The notes beneath the pieces are model-generated. The model did no database searches. It was given only the letters and a program-made list of their open reading frames with translations, and had not been told where the DNA came from. Of a stretch of 64,000 bases of DNA, positions 17,341-30,063 are shown one piece after another (position 1 is the stretch's first letter; each line of letters opens with the position of its first letter). Origin of the DNA: Burhinus oedicnemus (lineage: Eukaryota > Chordata > Aves > Charadriiformes > Burhinidae); the NCBI GenBank assembly GCA_008921705.1, contig VFFE01008476.1:1703-65702 (forward strand), in the 5' to 3' direction. A program made the position numbers and the translations under genes.

Positions 17341-20248
17341 AAGCGATCCTTAGATTATTTTGCCTACAGGAGTCAACTTACAAGGCATTCTCAGGAGGAG
17401 CTGTGGTGCTGTCACAGCACTGTTCAGTCAACAGACTTAGAGCACTTGTTTGATGCGTGGATGACTGATCTTCGATTACCACCTTTCACAAAACAAACTA
17501 AAACATCTGTTGTTTCATTTATATGTGAGCTTTCCAAATAGTAGCTTACAGTTTGGGCTTGTTGGTTTTTTTTTTTCTTTTTTCTCCTCCTGGCTCAGCA
17601 AATCTTTATTGTATGGAAGGTGGAACTTTGAACACTGAACGGATTGGGTGATTGCATCTATATTCAGGACGTTTTACGGCACTGTGGCTGGTACTTTTTG
17701 GTAGCTGGGAGTTAATTATCCCTGATTCAGAAGACAGCATTTAATTTATAGCTTTTATAACTCTGGTTAGCTATCTCAAAGATACAGAATTAAAATACAG
17801 TAGTATGATTATTTATTGGCCTCTGAGATATGTTTGGAGTAGGCTTAGTTTTTCCGCTTTAGGAAAGGATTCAAGTTTATGAACACAAAGGCTTTACAAG
17901 TGCAGGGAAGTGTTTCCCTGCAGGTTTCTGCAGAGAGTTAATACATCTTCATAAATACAAAATTACTCTGTCTCTGCACTCCTTGCTGATATTTTCTGCT
18001 GGACAGCTTGGCTGTGCTCTACTGGCTTTCCTAGGTCTCTGAACAGTCACATAGAGACTGTGCGTAATTTTAGAAATCTTGAGCATGGAAGTCAGAGTCC
18101 CTTAGCTGTAAAAGGATCTGAGTTAAATCTTACAGTACTGAGTACTGCAGCAGTCAAATGCTTCTGTACACCTGTCTTCTCAGATTCTGCTTTTGGGTAT
18201 TGCTGAATAACTCACTCCATTTAACTGTACTGTAAATATTATTTGTTTTCTAGCAGTTAACCATCTTGAAAACACATCAACATGACTTAGTAAGTATAAC
18301 ACTTGAGATGAATTTACAAATTAATCTTGGCATAAGATAAATGTATTTTAACACTACAGTTTGTATGCCGGCTCCCTGCATATTTATTTTCAACCTCCAG
18401 TTGATTAGCTGCTTTGTCTTGTGTACAGAAATGGCCTGTTTAATGCAGTGGGAAGTCGAGTAGAAGCCAGCATTTGTTAATGGATGCTTAGAACAGGCAC
18501 AGTCAGACATTTTAAATTATTCTAACTAAGCAGTAATTCTAACTTATTTCTAAAGATAGAATTATAACAGCCCAATTACCTAGTTTCCTCATAGACTGTA
18601 ATGAGTACAGTTAGCATAAAATTGGTCTATAAATTTAATGGGCATCTTGTTGTGTGGACATTGAAAACAGTAGCAAAAATGTGGCAAGCCATGTTAGAGT
18701 CTATATAGTAACTTGCTGCGATTGGATGCTTTCTTGACAAAATGCATTACTGTAAAATACGAATCACATCTGTTCAGTACATGGCGTTTTTAAAGTATTG
18801 GCTCCAACAGGGATGGCAGTAGAGTTGAAAGTTCCTTCAAGAAAAAATCTTCTCATGTGGGTTAGCAGTAGGGTTTTTTCCCTTTTTAACATGGTATTAT
18901 GACTATATAGTCAAACTTGTAATATATGTCAGGATGTGGCTACTATCAGGCCAGTTCTGTATGTGCTGCCTTATAAGAATAGTTGGATCAGTTCTTCTAA
19001 ATGTATTTTTTATCTTTATCATCTGTGTTTATATTCTACATGTTAATACTCTACTGAAAGGGGAAGGGATGCTGGAGTCCTGCTGCTGGTTTTTAAACCA
19101 TAATTCAGGCAGCTGCTGCTGCACACAGGTGCCAGCACTTGTGCAGTTCGTTGGATGTAAACAGATGTGGGGCACTTCAGAATTTCTAGCTGATAGAATC
19201 CAAAGGACACTTTCCCTCCCTTCTAGAGCTGATTTGTTTATGATGGGAAATTCTCTTTGTGACCATATGTAACCATACAGTACAGTAAAGCAAACTGAGA
19301 AGGACATAGCTAAGTTGCAGTGACCTGCCAAGACTAAAGTGGTGAAAATTATGGGCCATGAGAACACATACTTAGTAAAACACAAAGTTTCTTCTACTTT
19401 GCCTGTTCCCTAGAGAGTGAATAAACAAACAAAAAACCACGAGGCTTGAAGAATAGAACTAAGTTTTTCGAAGAATATTTCCATGATGGACTTTTGATTT
19501 CACCTCTCCCATGCAAGCAGGCATTGCTGGAAAGAGGGATGAATGTAAAAGACTTTATCTCTGACTTCTTGATCATGAAAATGCTTTAATTACTTCAACA
19601 GTGCATCCATTTTAAAAGTACTTTTATTACATTGTTCTGTTAAGTACAATGAATAAAATTATAACTGCGACTGTGAAATTAGCAGCAAGTTATTTCTTGT
19701 GCATTAGAACACTGACTTAGCGGTACCGCCTTTCCTAGAGATTTATGCCCTACCACACTTTTTGCTACTGGATAATTTTGTAGAGCGCACTTGCCTGCCT
19801 TCCTCTTCTGCCTTACAATGCTGACTGACCAAATGGAATAGTGTGGCTGATCGTGGGCTGCTGTTGGGGACTGGTGGGCCACTAAGTGTACTCTGTGGCT
19901 AGCAGCCTGCCAAAGAAAATGGGCAGTGTGTTCGATTTACTTGTTTGTAGGTCCCTCAAAAAATGTATCTTTACACTTCTAGGATTTAACTCAGGGCAAT
20001 GTAAATTATTTTATTAAAATGTGTTATTTGCATACATTATAGAAAGGTGATCTTTCAGTTTCCTAAGTACGTAGTGTTGGATGTTCACATTGGTCCCAGA
20101 TTAACAATTGCATTCCAGATTAGACCCAAAGAATTTTAATCTTCTGGGACTCCTAACTTTAGTTTATTCAAGAAATGGCATTTAAAAGCAGGTATAAAAA
20201 AAAAAGGGGGGGGGGTTTTAGTTCTTGACCTCTATGTGAACCCTTCAG
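17341..20248. other. AT-rich intergenic DNA, one doubtful SEL1L2-like trace
   Basis: Nothing securely coding. On the minus strand a strong acceptor (ccttctcag, exon side starting at 19294) is followed by a short stretch containing tatggttac and catatggtcacaaagag. This could align, with indels, to the YYGYGTKKD part of SEL1L2. It lies in the right order relative to the better relics at 28-37 kb, but the match is too short to call. Confidence 0.3.
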
Positions 20249-20377
20249 GAAGCGGAGAAAAGCATGGAGCAGTCCATTGCTGGCCTCTGTCAAACTGAGC
20301 TGTACTCTTCTAAAATAGAAATTCTTATGCGGGAGAAATGTACTCAGGTCACTTGTTCAGAGAGAGTCACTGAAAAG
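20249..20377 (+). CDS. Candidate coding exon A, unrecognised
   Basis: A 129-nt segment lies between acceptor cccttcag and strong donor aag|gtaggt and is open for exactly 43 codons in phase 0. The peptide starts EAEKSMEQSIAG and contains SSKIEILMREK and CSERVTEK; it looks like ordinary soluble protein sequence with balanced charge. The frame continues into the next candidate exon 343 bp on. I do not recognise the protein. It could also be a noncoding transcript that happens to be open. Confidence 0.4.
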
Positions 20378-20720
20378 GTAGGTCAAAGTTTTAAGTAAAT
20401 CTGTTTAGAGAGTGTATTCATATCTTACCCAGTAAATCAGTGCATCCCTCTTCACTAGTAGCTAAAGAGTAAAGATCTTAATAAAGTGGAAATTAAAATG
20501 TGTATTCCTCCTGTAAAACGCTTTGGGACTAATGACATAGAAGTAGTTGTAAGCACAAAGCAAAGCCCTGTTTCCCAAGAAGTTTCAGGTGTAAAAAAAT
20601 GGATGCATGGGTATGTTTGGAACCTGGCTGCAAGGCCAGGTAAATAAAGCAACATTATTGTTTGTAAGCATATTTGTGTTGCAGTCCAATACTTGGTTTT
20701 TCTCTTCTATTTTTTTTTAG

Positions 20721-20772
20721 CACAGGTTTTCACCATCTATTGAAAGTAGAACACTTGTGCTCTGCAATGAAT
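20721..20772 (+). CDS. Candidate coding exon B, unrecognised
   Basis: Acceptor cttctatttttttttag and near-perfect donor aat|gtaagt bound 52 nt. Joined in phase 0 to exon A the frame stays open for 17 more codons (HRFSPSIESRTLVLCNE) and ends in phase 1. A possible third exon begins at 22215 after tgcctctccacag; in that phase it reads YIYVRKTQLFEHSWK before a stop, with a possible donor gtaaat after it. No start exon or end exon could be fixed. Confidence 0.35.
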
Positions 20773-22627
20773 GTAAGTATCTGTTGAAATATACATCATA
20801 GGTCTGTGCTGTGTCAGTACTGTCTTCCACTTGCCTTCTCTTACATAACAGAGAAATTAAAACTAAAGGGGGAAAAAGTTACTAAATCCCATACACAACT
20901 TTAAGTGAAAATGAGAATGTGATGTTAAGGAGACACTGCTTTGGAAAGATGCTTCAGTGTTGCAATGATGGGAACGTTAAAAGAATCTACATTTATATAC
21001 TCAAGTCAGAGTTTTTCTGTAGAGTCATTCTCGCAGTCTTTGGGTTGCATATGAGTTACAGCTCAAGATTTGCAACATAAACCCCGGCACACTGCTGTAT
21101 GTATATGCAATCCTCTTCATGCAACAGGCAGCATTCAGAACAGGGACCTACAGTGACCCCCATCAGCTACACATTGAAAATCTTCTGTAAATCTGATCTT
21201 ACTGTTTTCCTAGTAATCATATTTTCAGCAGTGTTCTTATGGAACAGACTTTCTGAGCACACTTGATTTAAAAAAAACCATAACCAAATCAAAAAAACCC
21301 AACTCTAATACAGTGTCATTGACTGACAATATTTTTACTAATGGTACACATGAGAAGAAAATCATTTAACAGTAATGATGCCATTAAAATCAGTATTCTA
21401 TGGGTCACATATGGTTTGTTTTTTAGTAAACATGCATATTTCATTTTTTTAATAATGTATTTTTTGGAAATGCAGAATGTGATTGCTCTTTTTTAGTGTC
21501 TATATTTGCAGCTATTGTCACTTACATTAAGTTGTTTTGCAGCTTGTCCAGCTGTGTGGAATACAGCTAACTGTATATCGCTGATTATATTTAACTTTTT
21601 TCTCAGAAGGCAAAAAGGCATAGTTATTTATAAAACAAAGTATGAAAATCCCTGTAATTTTACTTAACAGCGCAGTATAAACTGACCACAGGAGAATGAA
21701 GTTTGTGATGGAGGAGAAGTGTAACTTGAAAAGGTACAGCTGCAGTCGATGAACGTGTGTGATAACCATGAAGACTTGACTCTTTTACCAAGAACTAGAA
21801 CAGCAAAGACAAGAGAAGGAAACTAAGGAAAGAAAGATGGCTTGCAACTTGTATACTGAAGTTCACATTCAAAACTAATGATAAAGACTTAAAGGTATTA
21901 CGAGCTCAAGATTAAAAAAAGTAAAAAGTCATATTTTTCTTTAACCTTATTTAATAAGTTAGATTTCTGTATGTGTTTTTCCATCTCACCTTTTCATGCC
22001 CTTCCTTCCCCTTTATATACTGCAGACAACTCTCTGCTAGTTTTTCTTTTTCAAGCTGTGTTCCTTAGAGGTACTCAATCATAAATCACAATGGTGTGTG
22101 TGTTTCTTTCCATTTACTAAATGAAAGAGTGTGCATCATTTCTGGATTGAATGATAAGTTTGGTTGCCACAAATGCTTTGGCTTAAGACCTTGACATTCA
22201 TTGCCTCTCCACAGATATTTATGTCAGGAAAACTCAATTGTTTGAGCACTCATGGAAAGTAAATGCAAGAAGGGCCCCAGTATGACTAAAGCAAATTCAC
22301 TGAAAAATGTAAGTCCATAGATGTTTTTCAGTACTTCCTGCAACAGCCAGAACTAACAACAAACAAATTAATTAACTGGTAACACAACTGAGATCTGTGA
22401 ATGGCTAATGACAAGAAGAAAGGTAAAAACTGCACAAGTGGCTATAGAACTGGAATGTGATTAGGCATGGAAATAAGCTTTGTAGCTTGCTAGAGCTCAG
22501 GTTTTTTTATTACCTCTGCAGAAATTAGTTGCACAGTTACATGTAAAAATCTGACAGTAGGTCACACACGAGCCTGGCTGGAGCAGGTCTGGAACTTTGA
22601 CCTCCAGATTAGCGCAATCTATGTTTT
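20773..22627. other. AT-rich DNA between candidate exons and a CR1 copy
   Basis: Apart from the possible third exon near 22215-22308 (good acceptor, donor aat|gtaagt, but an in-frame TGA if the far donor is used), no feature can be supported here. Confidence 0.4.
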
Positions 22628-24168
22628 TACAGAATCACAGGGGTTGGAAGGGACCTCTGGAGATCATCTAGTCCAACCCCACTGCTACAGCAGGGTCACC
22701 TACAACAGGTTGCACGTGACAGCATCCAGGCGGGTTTTGAATGTCTCCAAGAGTCAGAGACTCCACCACCTCTCTGGGCAGCCTCTTCCAGTGCTCTACC
22801 GCCCGCAAAGTAAAGAAGTTCCTCCTCATGTTTAGATGGAACTTCTACGTTCAAGTTTGTGCCCGTTACCTCTTGTCCTGTCACTGGGCACCATGGCAAA
22901 AAGACTGGTCCCATCCTCCCAGCACCCTCCCTTTAAGTATTTATAGGCATTGATGAGATCCCCCTCAGCCTTCTCTTCTCCAGGCTAAAAAGACCCAAGT
23001 CCCTCAGCCTTTCCTCAGAAGAAAGATGTTCCAGCCCCCTAATCATCTTTGTAGCCCTCTGCTGTCCCCTCTCCAGGGGTTCCCTGTCCTTGAACTGGGG
23101 AGCCCAGAACTTGACACGGTACTCCCAGGTGTGGCCTCACCAGGGCAGAGTAGAGGGAGAGGATAGCCTCCCGCAACCTGCTTGCCACACTCCTCTTGAT
23201 GCACCCCAGGATGCCATTGGCCTTCTTGGCCACAAGGGCACATTGCTGGCTCATGGTCATGCTGTTGTCCACCAGGATTCCCAGGTCCCTTTCCACAGAG
23301 CTGCTTTCCAACAGGTCAGCCCCTAACCTGTACTGGTACATGGGGTTATTCCTCCCCAGGTGCAGGACCTTACACTTGCCCTTGTTGAACTTCATGCCAC
23401 TAAGCACGACCCTCTGAGCAATCTCTGCCAGCCAGTTTTCAATCCACCCCACCGTCCATTCATCCAACCCACAATTCCTAAGCTTGCCTATGAGGATGCT
23501 GTGGGAGACAGTGTCAAAAGCCTTGCTGAAGTCAAGGTAGACAACATCCACCGCCCTCTCCTCATCTATCCGTCCAGTCGTGCCATCGTAGAAGGCTATT
23601 AGATTAGTCAGACCTGACTTCCCCTTGGTGAATCCATGTTGGCTACTTCTGATAACCTTCTTTTCCTCCAGATGCTTTGAGATGATGCCCAGAAGGAGCT
23701 GTTCCATCATCTTTCTGGGGATGGAGGTGGGGCTGACTGGCCTGTAGTTTCCCGGGTCTTCCTTCTTGCCCTTTCTGAAGACTGGAGTGACACTGGCTTT
23801 CCTCCAGTCTTCAGGCACCTCGCCTGTTCTCCTCGACCTTTCAAAGACGATGGAGAGCGGCCCAGCAGTGACTTCTGCCAGCTCCCTCGGCACTTGCGGG
23901 TGCATCCCATCAGGACCCACGGACTTGTGGATGTCCAGTTTACTTCACTGATCTCTAATGTGATCCTCTCAACCAAGGGAAAGTCCTCCTCCCTACGGAC
24001 TTTCTCTGTTACCTGTAAAGTCTGGGACTCCCGAGGGCTGGCCTGAGCAGTAAAGACTGAAGCAAAGGCGGCATTTGATAATTCCACCTTCTCTTCATCA
24101 TCTGTCACCATCTCATCACCACTTCATCATCTGTCTCATTCAGCAGCAAGCCCACATTTTCTCTAGTT
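22628..24168 (-). mobile_element. CR1 LINE, ORF2 3' half plus 3' UTR
   Basis: The longest CR1 copy here, about 1.5 kb, antisense to the plus strand. The minus-strand frame at 23039-23920 (293 codons) starts at the GPDGMHP motif, keeps the finger motif GNYRPVS and palm motif A ([13 protein letters not shown]), then passes from RVVLSG straight to [18 protein letters not shown]. The segment that normally lies between them holds the catalytic FADD motif, so the enzyme is dead although the frame is open. Upstream, about 23920-24111 continues as linker in a different frame, and the element is then 5'-truncated. The 3' end at 22628 has the usual gaatcacaggggttggaagg antisense signature. Its good preservation suggests a young copy. 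Confidence 0.93.
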
Positions 24169-27100
24169 TTCTTTTTGCCTCTGATAGTTTTCCTTTTGCC
24201 TTTCCTTTTACTTCCTCCTTTGAAGGAATTTGTTACTGTTTTTAAAGCCAGTGATTATTACCATATGCTACTCTGAAAGAGAGTAAAGTGTATAGCTACA
24301 AACAGTGAAGCTGGCAGTTACGGCCAGTATACAAACAATGCCATTGTTCTAAGCGGTCCTAGATAGTTGCAGGGCTGGAAGTTCCCGTTTACGGCAGCAG
24401 GCTCCTGATGAGTGTGCTGCTGCAAAGGAAGAACAGGAGGCACAAAGGATTGAACAATGAATCTTACTCATAGTTTCTGTTTCCCCTTGTTGCTCAGGCC
24501 CTGAAGTGCAAAGTTTGCAAAGTGGCTTGGAAGTTTCTGCTATTTTTTTTTCTTTTTTTCTTTCTCAAATGGAGTGAAAGCTGTCCAGAGCAGTATATTT
24601 GTTACAGTTGTGTTTTCGGTTTGAACATAGAGGGGCTTCTGAGGGCAAAGCCTTTGTTTTGGGATATGGCTCAAGGTAACATTTTTGCTTCCTCTTCTTG
24701 TTACCAGAATTAAAAAGTATTATTAAACTAGTAATGTTTGCAGCTATGCCAGGGAAACTGTATTGCTTTCATGGGATTGCATATGCATAAATACTTAAAA
24801 CTTGGAGGGGGAGGGGAACTAACTCCCACTTAATTTATCATAGTTATATTAGCTCCAGAAGGCTAACTGGAGGGAGGAGCCAGAAAATTCTCTTTCATCA
24901 CTGAGTGGTAGGTAGAGCCAGAATGCTATAAATCTATCCAGAGCACAACTCTGAATTCAAAATTTCTGGGTTTACAGTTCTGCTTCAGAGTGACTTCCCT
25001 GCCCTTGCAAATAGGTTTTGGAACTGGACTAACATAAAAGTTTGAGGTGACAAATGGCTGAGACACACTAAGTATGTCCGTTTTCCCCATGTTCCCCAGA
25101 GGAAGGCAGCTATGCTAGACTTGACTTAGTTGATGGTACGGGGATGATTCTAAAACCATCCAATCCCCTTTTGACTCAATTTATTTAATACTGACTCCAG
25201 AGCAATTACCTCATTTCTTAGGGAAATGCTAAGTGAGAATTTCAGAGAGAGGAATAGTCCATGGAGCATCACAGAACCGAAAAGCCAAAAGACTTTGACA
25301 CAACTGACTTTCCTTATGCCATATATTTCAGTCTGTACCTGTCTGTTGTAGCCACTTTATCCTCCCTTTTTAATTTTCCCTTGTATGGGAGATTGTGCCC
25401 AACATCGATACATACCAAACTAAACGTGGATCGCGTGCTGCTGTGATTAGCTGTTATATCATCTGTTCAGCAAATGTAGGACTGATAACTGCTGATTTAA
25501 AATTTAGAAAGTATTTCTGAGAAAAAAAAGTTTTAAACTTTTTTCTGCAGAACTGAGCAAGTTTTCTTCCTTTTGTCTGGTGTTAAAATGAAGTTACTTG
25601 AAGAATTACACTTGCTATGATAGGAATCCTATGGTTTATAATCGATAGGAGAGAGATGAAGAAAGAAAAAAAGTCTTAACCTAAAATCTATAGAGGTTAT
25701 TCCCAAAAGAAGAATGGTATTGGATAAAGGTGTCAAAGTACAGAAAGAACACAATGAAAAGGACTCAGAAACGGGACATTTGGAGTGGAGAACTCAGACG
25801 GCACCATAGGCTAAACTAAAGCCCAAGATGTCAGTTTAGGTAAGAGTCAGAGAGTTCTGAAGCTGAGAATGAAAAGCCTGAATGTGAAGTGAAAGATGAA
25901 GGAATGACAAAACCAGGTGCCAAGGGCGGTGGGTGGTTAGCAGCTGTATTCCCAATAAACCAAAGAACGCAGGGTGACAAGCAGGAAAAGGAGTAATGTC
26001 AAAAGTATCTACTATGGTTTCAGGATCAGAGAGAGAGGAAAACAGTTTTTGAGAACAACGTGAAAGGAAAGCAGACAGGATTTAGAAGTAGCTCAGCTAA
26101 AGGAGAAATAGGTTTGAGTGTTCTGATGATGGAAGAAAAGAAAAAGTTTGACAGAAGGGGAAGAGATCTAACAAACTTGAAACATATTTTTTTTTTTTTG
26201 TTACGTAGCTGGAGGTGACAGGGCACACCTTCGATTCTACTGCTAAAAATGGGAGCTGGGAGGACAGCCAGCAGAGATTTAGATCACACAAAGGCAAAAT
26301 GACTTTTGGAAATACTGAGAATAGGTGATGTCATTTAGGTGAAGGAGACAAAGAGCACTGAAAGAACTTCTCTCCAGGCTGCAGGAAAAGGAAATATGTC
26401 TTTTATTAGCTTATTCAATGAGATTATGTTGTAGGAGGAGGAGTTATTACTTCTCCTTTCTTCTTTGACATTACATAGATTGATAGGTGCAATCATCAAA
26501 AAGATTAAAAAAAAAAAAGAAGATAAGATTTGGACTTTGTCAGTGTCTTCCTGGTTGCTTGGATAAGTCAAGTTTCAGTGAAAGAAAAGGAAAACTATGC
26601 TGTAGACTTAAAAGACTTGAAACTAGTGGAGCAACAGGAATAACTTTGCTATACAAAACACTGAGTTTTGGAGAGAAGTTCACTGGAACAAGTTCAGTAG
26701 TGAAGACTGAAAATGAGAGAAGAGTCAGTGTGGAGAGTGGTGTAGGCTGACTCTACTGTACGTGAAATTCAGGGTAAGCTCAGTATTTCTCAGCACTGTG
26801 AACAAGGTGCCCAAGAGATGAGGGGAAAATAAATTTCCTTTCCCAGAGAGGATGAAAAGTAACTCCTGTGGCTGCTTCTGCCTGCCTGAGAGAGAGTGAG
26901 TCTGCAGCCATTGAGGACGAGAAGTCAGACACAGTGCCATGGCAACTGCTGTGAGACCTAGCAGGTCTGTCTCTTTCTGCCTTCCTGTGTTATGCTTTTT
27001 CCGTCCCATTGGTCTGAAAGGTTACTTTCTTTTCTCTGTATCTCCCCCCTGCCCTGGTAATTGCTTGCTTTGCTAATAAGTGAATAAAAATGAGGAAAGA

Positions 27101-28149
27101 TGTCATACAAATTGCTAGACAAAGGTAAGAACACACACAGGGATAAAATCACTTGAGAAGTTGTCAACAGCAAAACTGACTGTTTTTAATGGGCAGGTGA
27201 GAAGGCATATTTCTGTTTTTGGAGTAAATATTTTACTATCTAGAAGGAAAAGTTAAATCCAGCAGTAGGAGTTATTATTATGGATTTAAGAATACAGGTG
27301 AGGAAGTACCTAATGATACCTGTTTGCTTCATGTTGGCAGCTTCATAGGATACAGTCCATTAGTTTTTGATGGCTCCAGTGGCATCCTGTTTGCTTGAAA
27401 ATATCTTGGGGTTTTTCACGTTGATTGCTAAAGTTTTTTGTGCCTAGGGTCTTGACTACTTCAGGGGCTTGATATCCATCTTCACGCCATCACCTCATAG
27501 GAGCATCATTCTTAATACCACAGAAGCCTGAATGACTTCAGTAAAGAACCCAAAAGACATTTAATCCTGATCTGAGAGCTCAAATGGCAGAGAATCCACT
27601 GCAGACCTTATTTGCAATGGTTAATTATTTTAACTTTTTGCAAAGATGAGCCTTAGATCTTGAGTTTCCAGCTGTTGAATTGGTTACGGATTGCTATATT
27701 AGATTGCAGCCCTTCAGAGTCAAAACTTATCCAAGAGTGGCTGGTGATCAAATTATATTTTAACACACTTGGGTGTGTTAAATCAAGTAAATGTTTTTAG
27801 AACTGCTTATTCTTGAAATAGTATCTGATTGAACTAAGTACTATATATTTAACAAGGAACATCTTTTTACCCGTTTCCCTCAATTTTTATGCTTTATTTC
27901 CTTCTATTTTTTGAGGGAACAAGATGACTTTGTTTTTCTGGAAGAGATTGATTTAGCTAAAGACAACTTTCTTTTTTTTTTTTAATTTTACAGCTTTACT
28001 GATTGTAGATACAGACTGTACATGGTAGATAATTTTTGATGCAAAGAATATTTATGTATGATGATTATGTAAATGAGTGGTATGGTTGTACAACCTGAGA
28101 ATGTGAAAATCTACTCTCTCTCCGTGGTTTTTAATATGCTTAAGGCTTT
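24169..28149. other. AT-rich noncoding DNA, no gene seen
   Basis: Contains purine-rich stretches (25.6-26.8 kb, many gaaag/ggaga words), a T12 run at about 26190 and an A12 run near 26507. A plus-strand open frame at 24522-24713 is interrupted by long T runs and does not look like protein. By synteny this should lie within the former SEL1L2 locus, but no exon trace was found. Confidence 0.5.
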
Positions 28150-28344
28150 ATAGTACATCTCGTTTTGTGAACTGCTGCAAGAATACATCCTTTGTTGACG
28201 GAGTAACTGCAGTTTGCAGTACCAAACCCAATGTGGATTGATTTCACCAATTTGGGAAAGAAAATATGCAGTACAGAACTTCTTAGAGCAGCTTTCCAGT
28301 TCAAAAGCACTTTGGTAAAGCTGGACAGCAAACCAGCAGTAGAA
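28150..28344 (-). pseudogene. SEL1L2: SEL1L2 relic exon (HTAVELYK...TAYF...Y region)
   Basis: On the minus strand an acceptor tctcacttag is followed at 28344 by FYCWFAVQLYQSAFELE and then SKKFCTAYFLSQIGEINPHW. This parallels the SEL1L-family stretch (S)CRTAVELYKGVCELG, EKFLTAYF and GDI...VQY in order and spacing, and the exon starts at the family boundary. After that point resemblance continues only after a shift of frame (towards the GYEVAQSN motif), and no clean donor is visible. SEL1L proteins are Sel1-repeat adaptors of the ER-associated degradation ubiquitin ligase; this copy cannot supply that function. Confidence 0.65.
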
Positions 28345-28722
28345 CTAAGTGAGATTTTACGCTTCTGCAGTACATCTGAGCAATCAGCCAGACCTTAGTT
28401 TTTTAATATGCATATTCTATTCTATGATTTAATGAGATCTTGATCTATTGGCTCTGAAGATTGTTAGTACCCTGGTGAACAGCCCTTCAGACTTCAGGCA
28501 TACAATGAGAATTTGCTTCCTCTTTCAATTATTTAACTTCTTGGATAGAATTTATTATTTCCCTAAATATAAGCAGCTGCCAAAATTCATTATATATTAT
28601 AGTAGCCCTTTATGCTATATTTAACTCCGTCTCATTAAGTGGATTACATGGTTTCCTTTTGTAATTAAGTGCAGATCAAATATTATATTGCAATATTATA
28701 TTAAAAACATAAGAAACAACAC

Positions 28723-28790
28723 CTTTTCAGCTGCAATTCTGAACTTCTTAAAGACAGAAGTGCTACTCTGACAGTGATGTGTTTTTCCAG
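28723..28790 (-). pseudogene. SEL1L2: SEL1L2 relic exon (ALKYFQKAAEK region)
   Basis: The minus strand reads FKKFRIAAEK just before a donor-like gtgttg, matching the Sel1-repeat helix ALKYFQKAAEK. The upstream part (to about 28790) is out of frame and contains TAG and TAA. The piece is short, so confidence rests on its position between two better relics. Confidence 0.45.
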
Positions 28791-28935
28791 AAGCATCTGG
28801 GCAATATAAAAAGTGTATCTTCCCCTTATAGCTGTGATAGTGAAGTCAGAAATATCACAGATATGTGTGCTCTGTTCTTTCCCACTTGAATTCCATTTAA
28901 AGAGAATTCTTTCTTTGCCTGTTTTATCCTTTCAG

Positions 28936-29014
28936 TCTCTGGGTAATAATGACTTCCTTCAAAGATTTCTGTTGGATATGGGTTATCTGGACACCAGCAA
29001 ACTTAAATATTAGT
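28936..29014 (+). other. Possible terminal coding exon, weak
   Basis: A textbook acceptor (tgttttatcctttcag) is followed by 25 open codons (SLGNNDFLQRF...TSKLKY) and TAG. It could be the last exon of the transcript suggested at 20.2-20.8 kb, but no polyadenylation signal was seen close by. It may be chance. Confidence 0.2.
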
Positions 29015-30063
29015 AGAGCTCAGGGAACAGAGGGAAAAAAAAAAAAAGTAAATCTAGTAGGGGCTTATGTATTAATTTGGTAAGTATTTGTTTTATTTGG
29101 TAACAAAATAACACTTCTATTTCCACTAGCTACTTAGGGACAAATCAGTCTATGAGAATTACTTATAAAAATTCTCTTGCATGTTTTAAAATTTGACCAA
29201 GGCAAGCATTGTGGACCCAAACCTTTCTTCATATGAACTTGCAGAGTCCCAAATCTAAATTCAACCCATTTAACATCAATCACATAACTAAGGTTCTTGA
29301 GTTTAAGACTATAGAAATAAGAGAGGGATTAGTTGTTCAGGAGATTTGATCCCCACCTAAGGCTTGCATCACCCTTGAAAGCACCTCTGTCCCTTTATTG
29401 ACCATAAGGCAGTGCAAGGCGGCCACGCTCCTTGTCTAAGTGCCCCTGTTAATGCCTGAAGTTGGGGGATATAAGTGAAGTGGCCTCCGCTGAGCTCAGT
29501 GTAACCAAACTGCTCCGTGGAACTTGGTCCCGTATCTTTGGAGTTAAATAGTAGGCAAGTACACAGCACTTCTCTGAGTTTGGTTCAGGTATGGTTTAAG
29601 TATAAGCTAAGTGTATGTTGTTAGTTATCTCGATCTGTATCCTAGAGAGATTTCTTTGGATAATACTTTCAATAATTCTAATTTATCTGGTTTCAAACTG
29701 AGTCACTAATTACATGATGTCGAAGAGCTAAATTCTGTTTCCCAGCTCTGAGGGTAAGTAGAGGTGAGAAGAAGGCTAGTTTATACTGCACGTGTAAGAA
29801 AACAATTCCCATTATTCATATGTGCTGGCTCTGTTCTGCTCAACTCTGCCCTTTACTCTTTTGTACCTTTTTCCATCCTACGTGGTTGTGATGTAGTGGC
29901 AATCAGCCCATTCTGTCACCGGTGCTTGAGTCAAGCTACTGCATTTTCTCAAAAAGAACAAAGAGCAGGCATCATACTACTCTTATTTACCTGCATTAGA
30001 CGTAGCCATTGTGAAGTCCTTAATTATGGCAATTTATCAAATTAGCTTTAAAATAATACATAC

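Noticed and set aside
24499..24713. Open frame with CKVCKVAW and a run of F/L
   Set aside because: The hydrophobic part is a T-rich simple repeat; no zinc-finger spacing.
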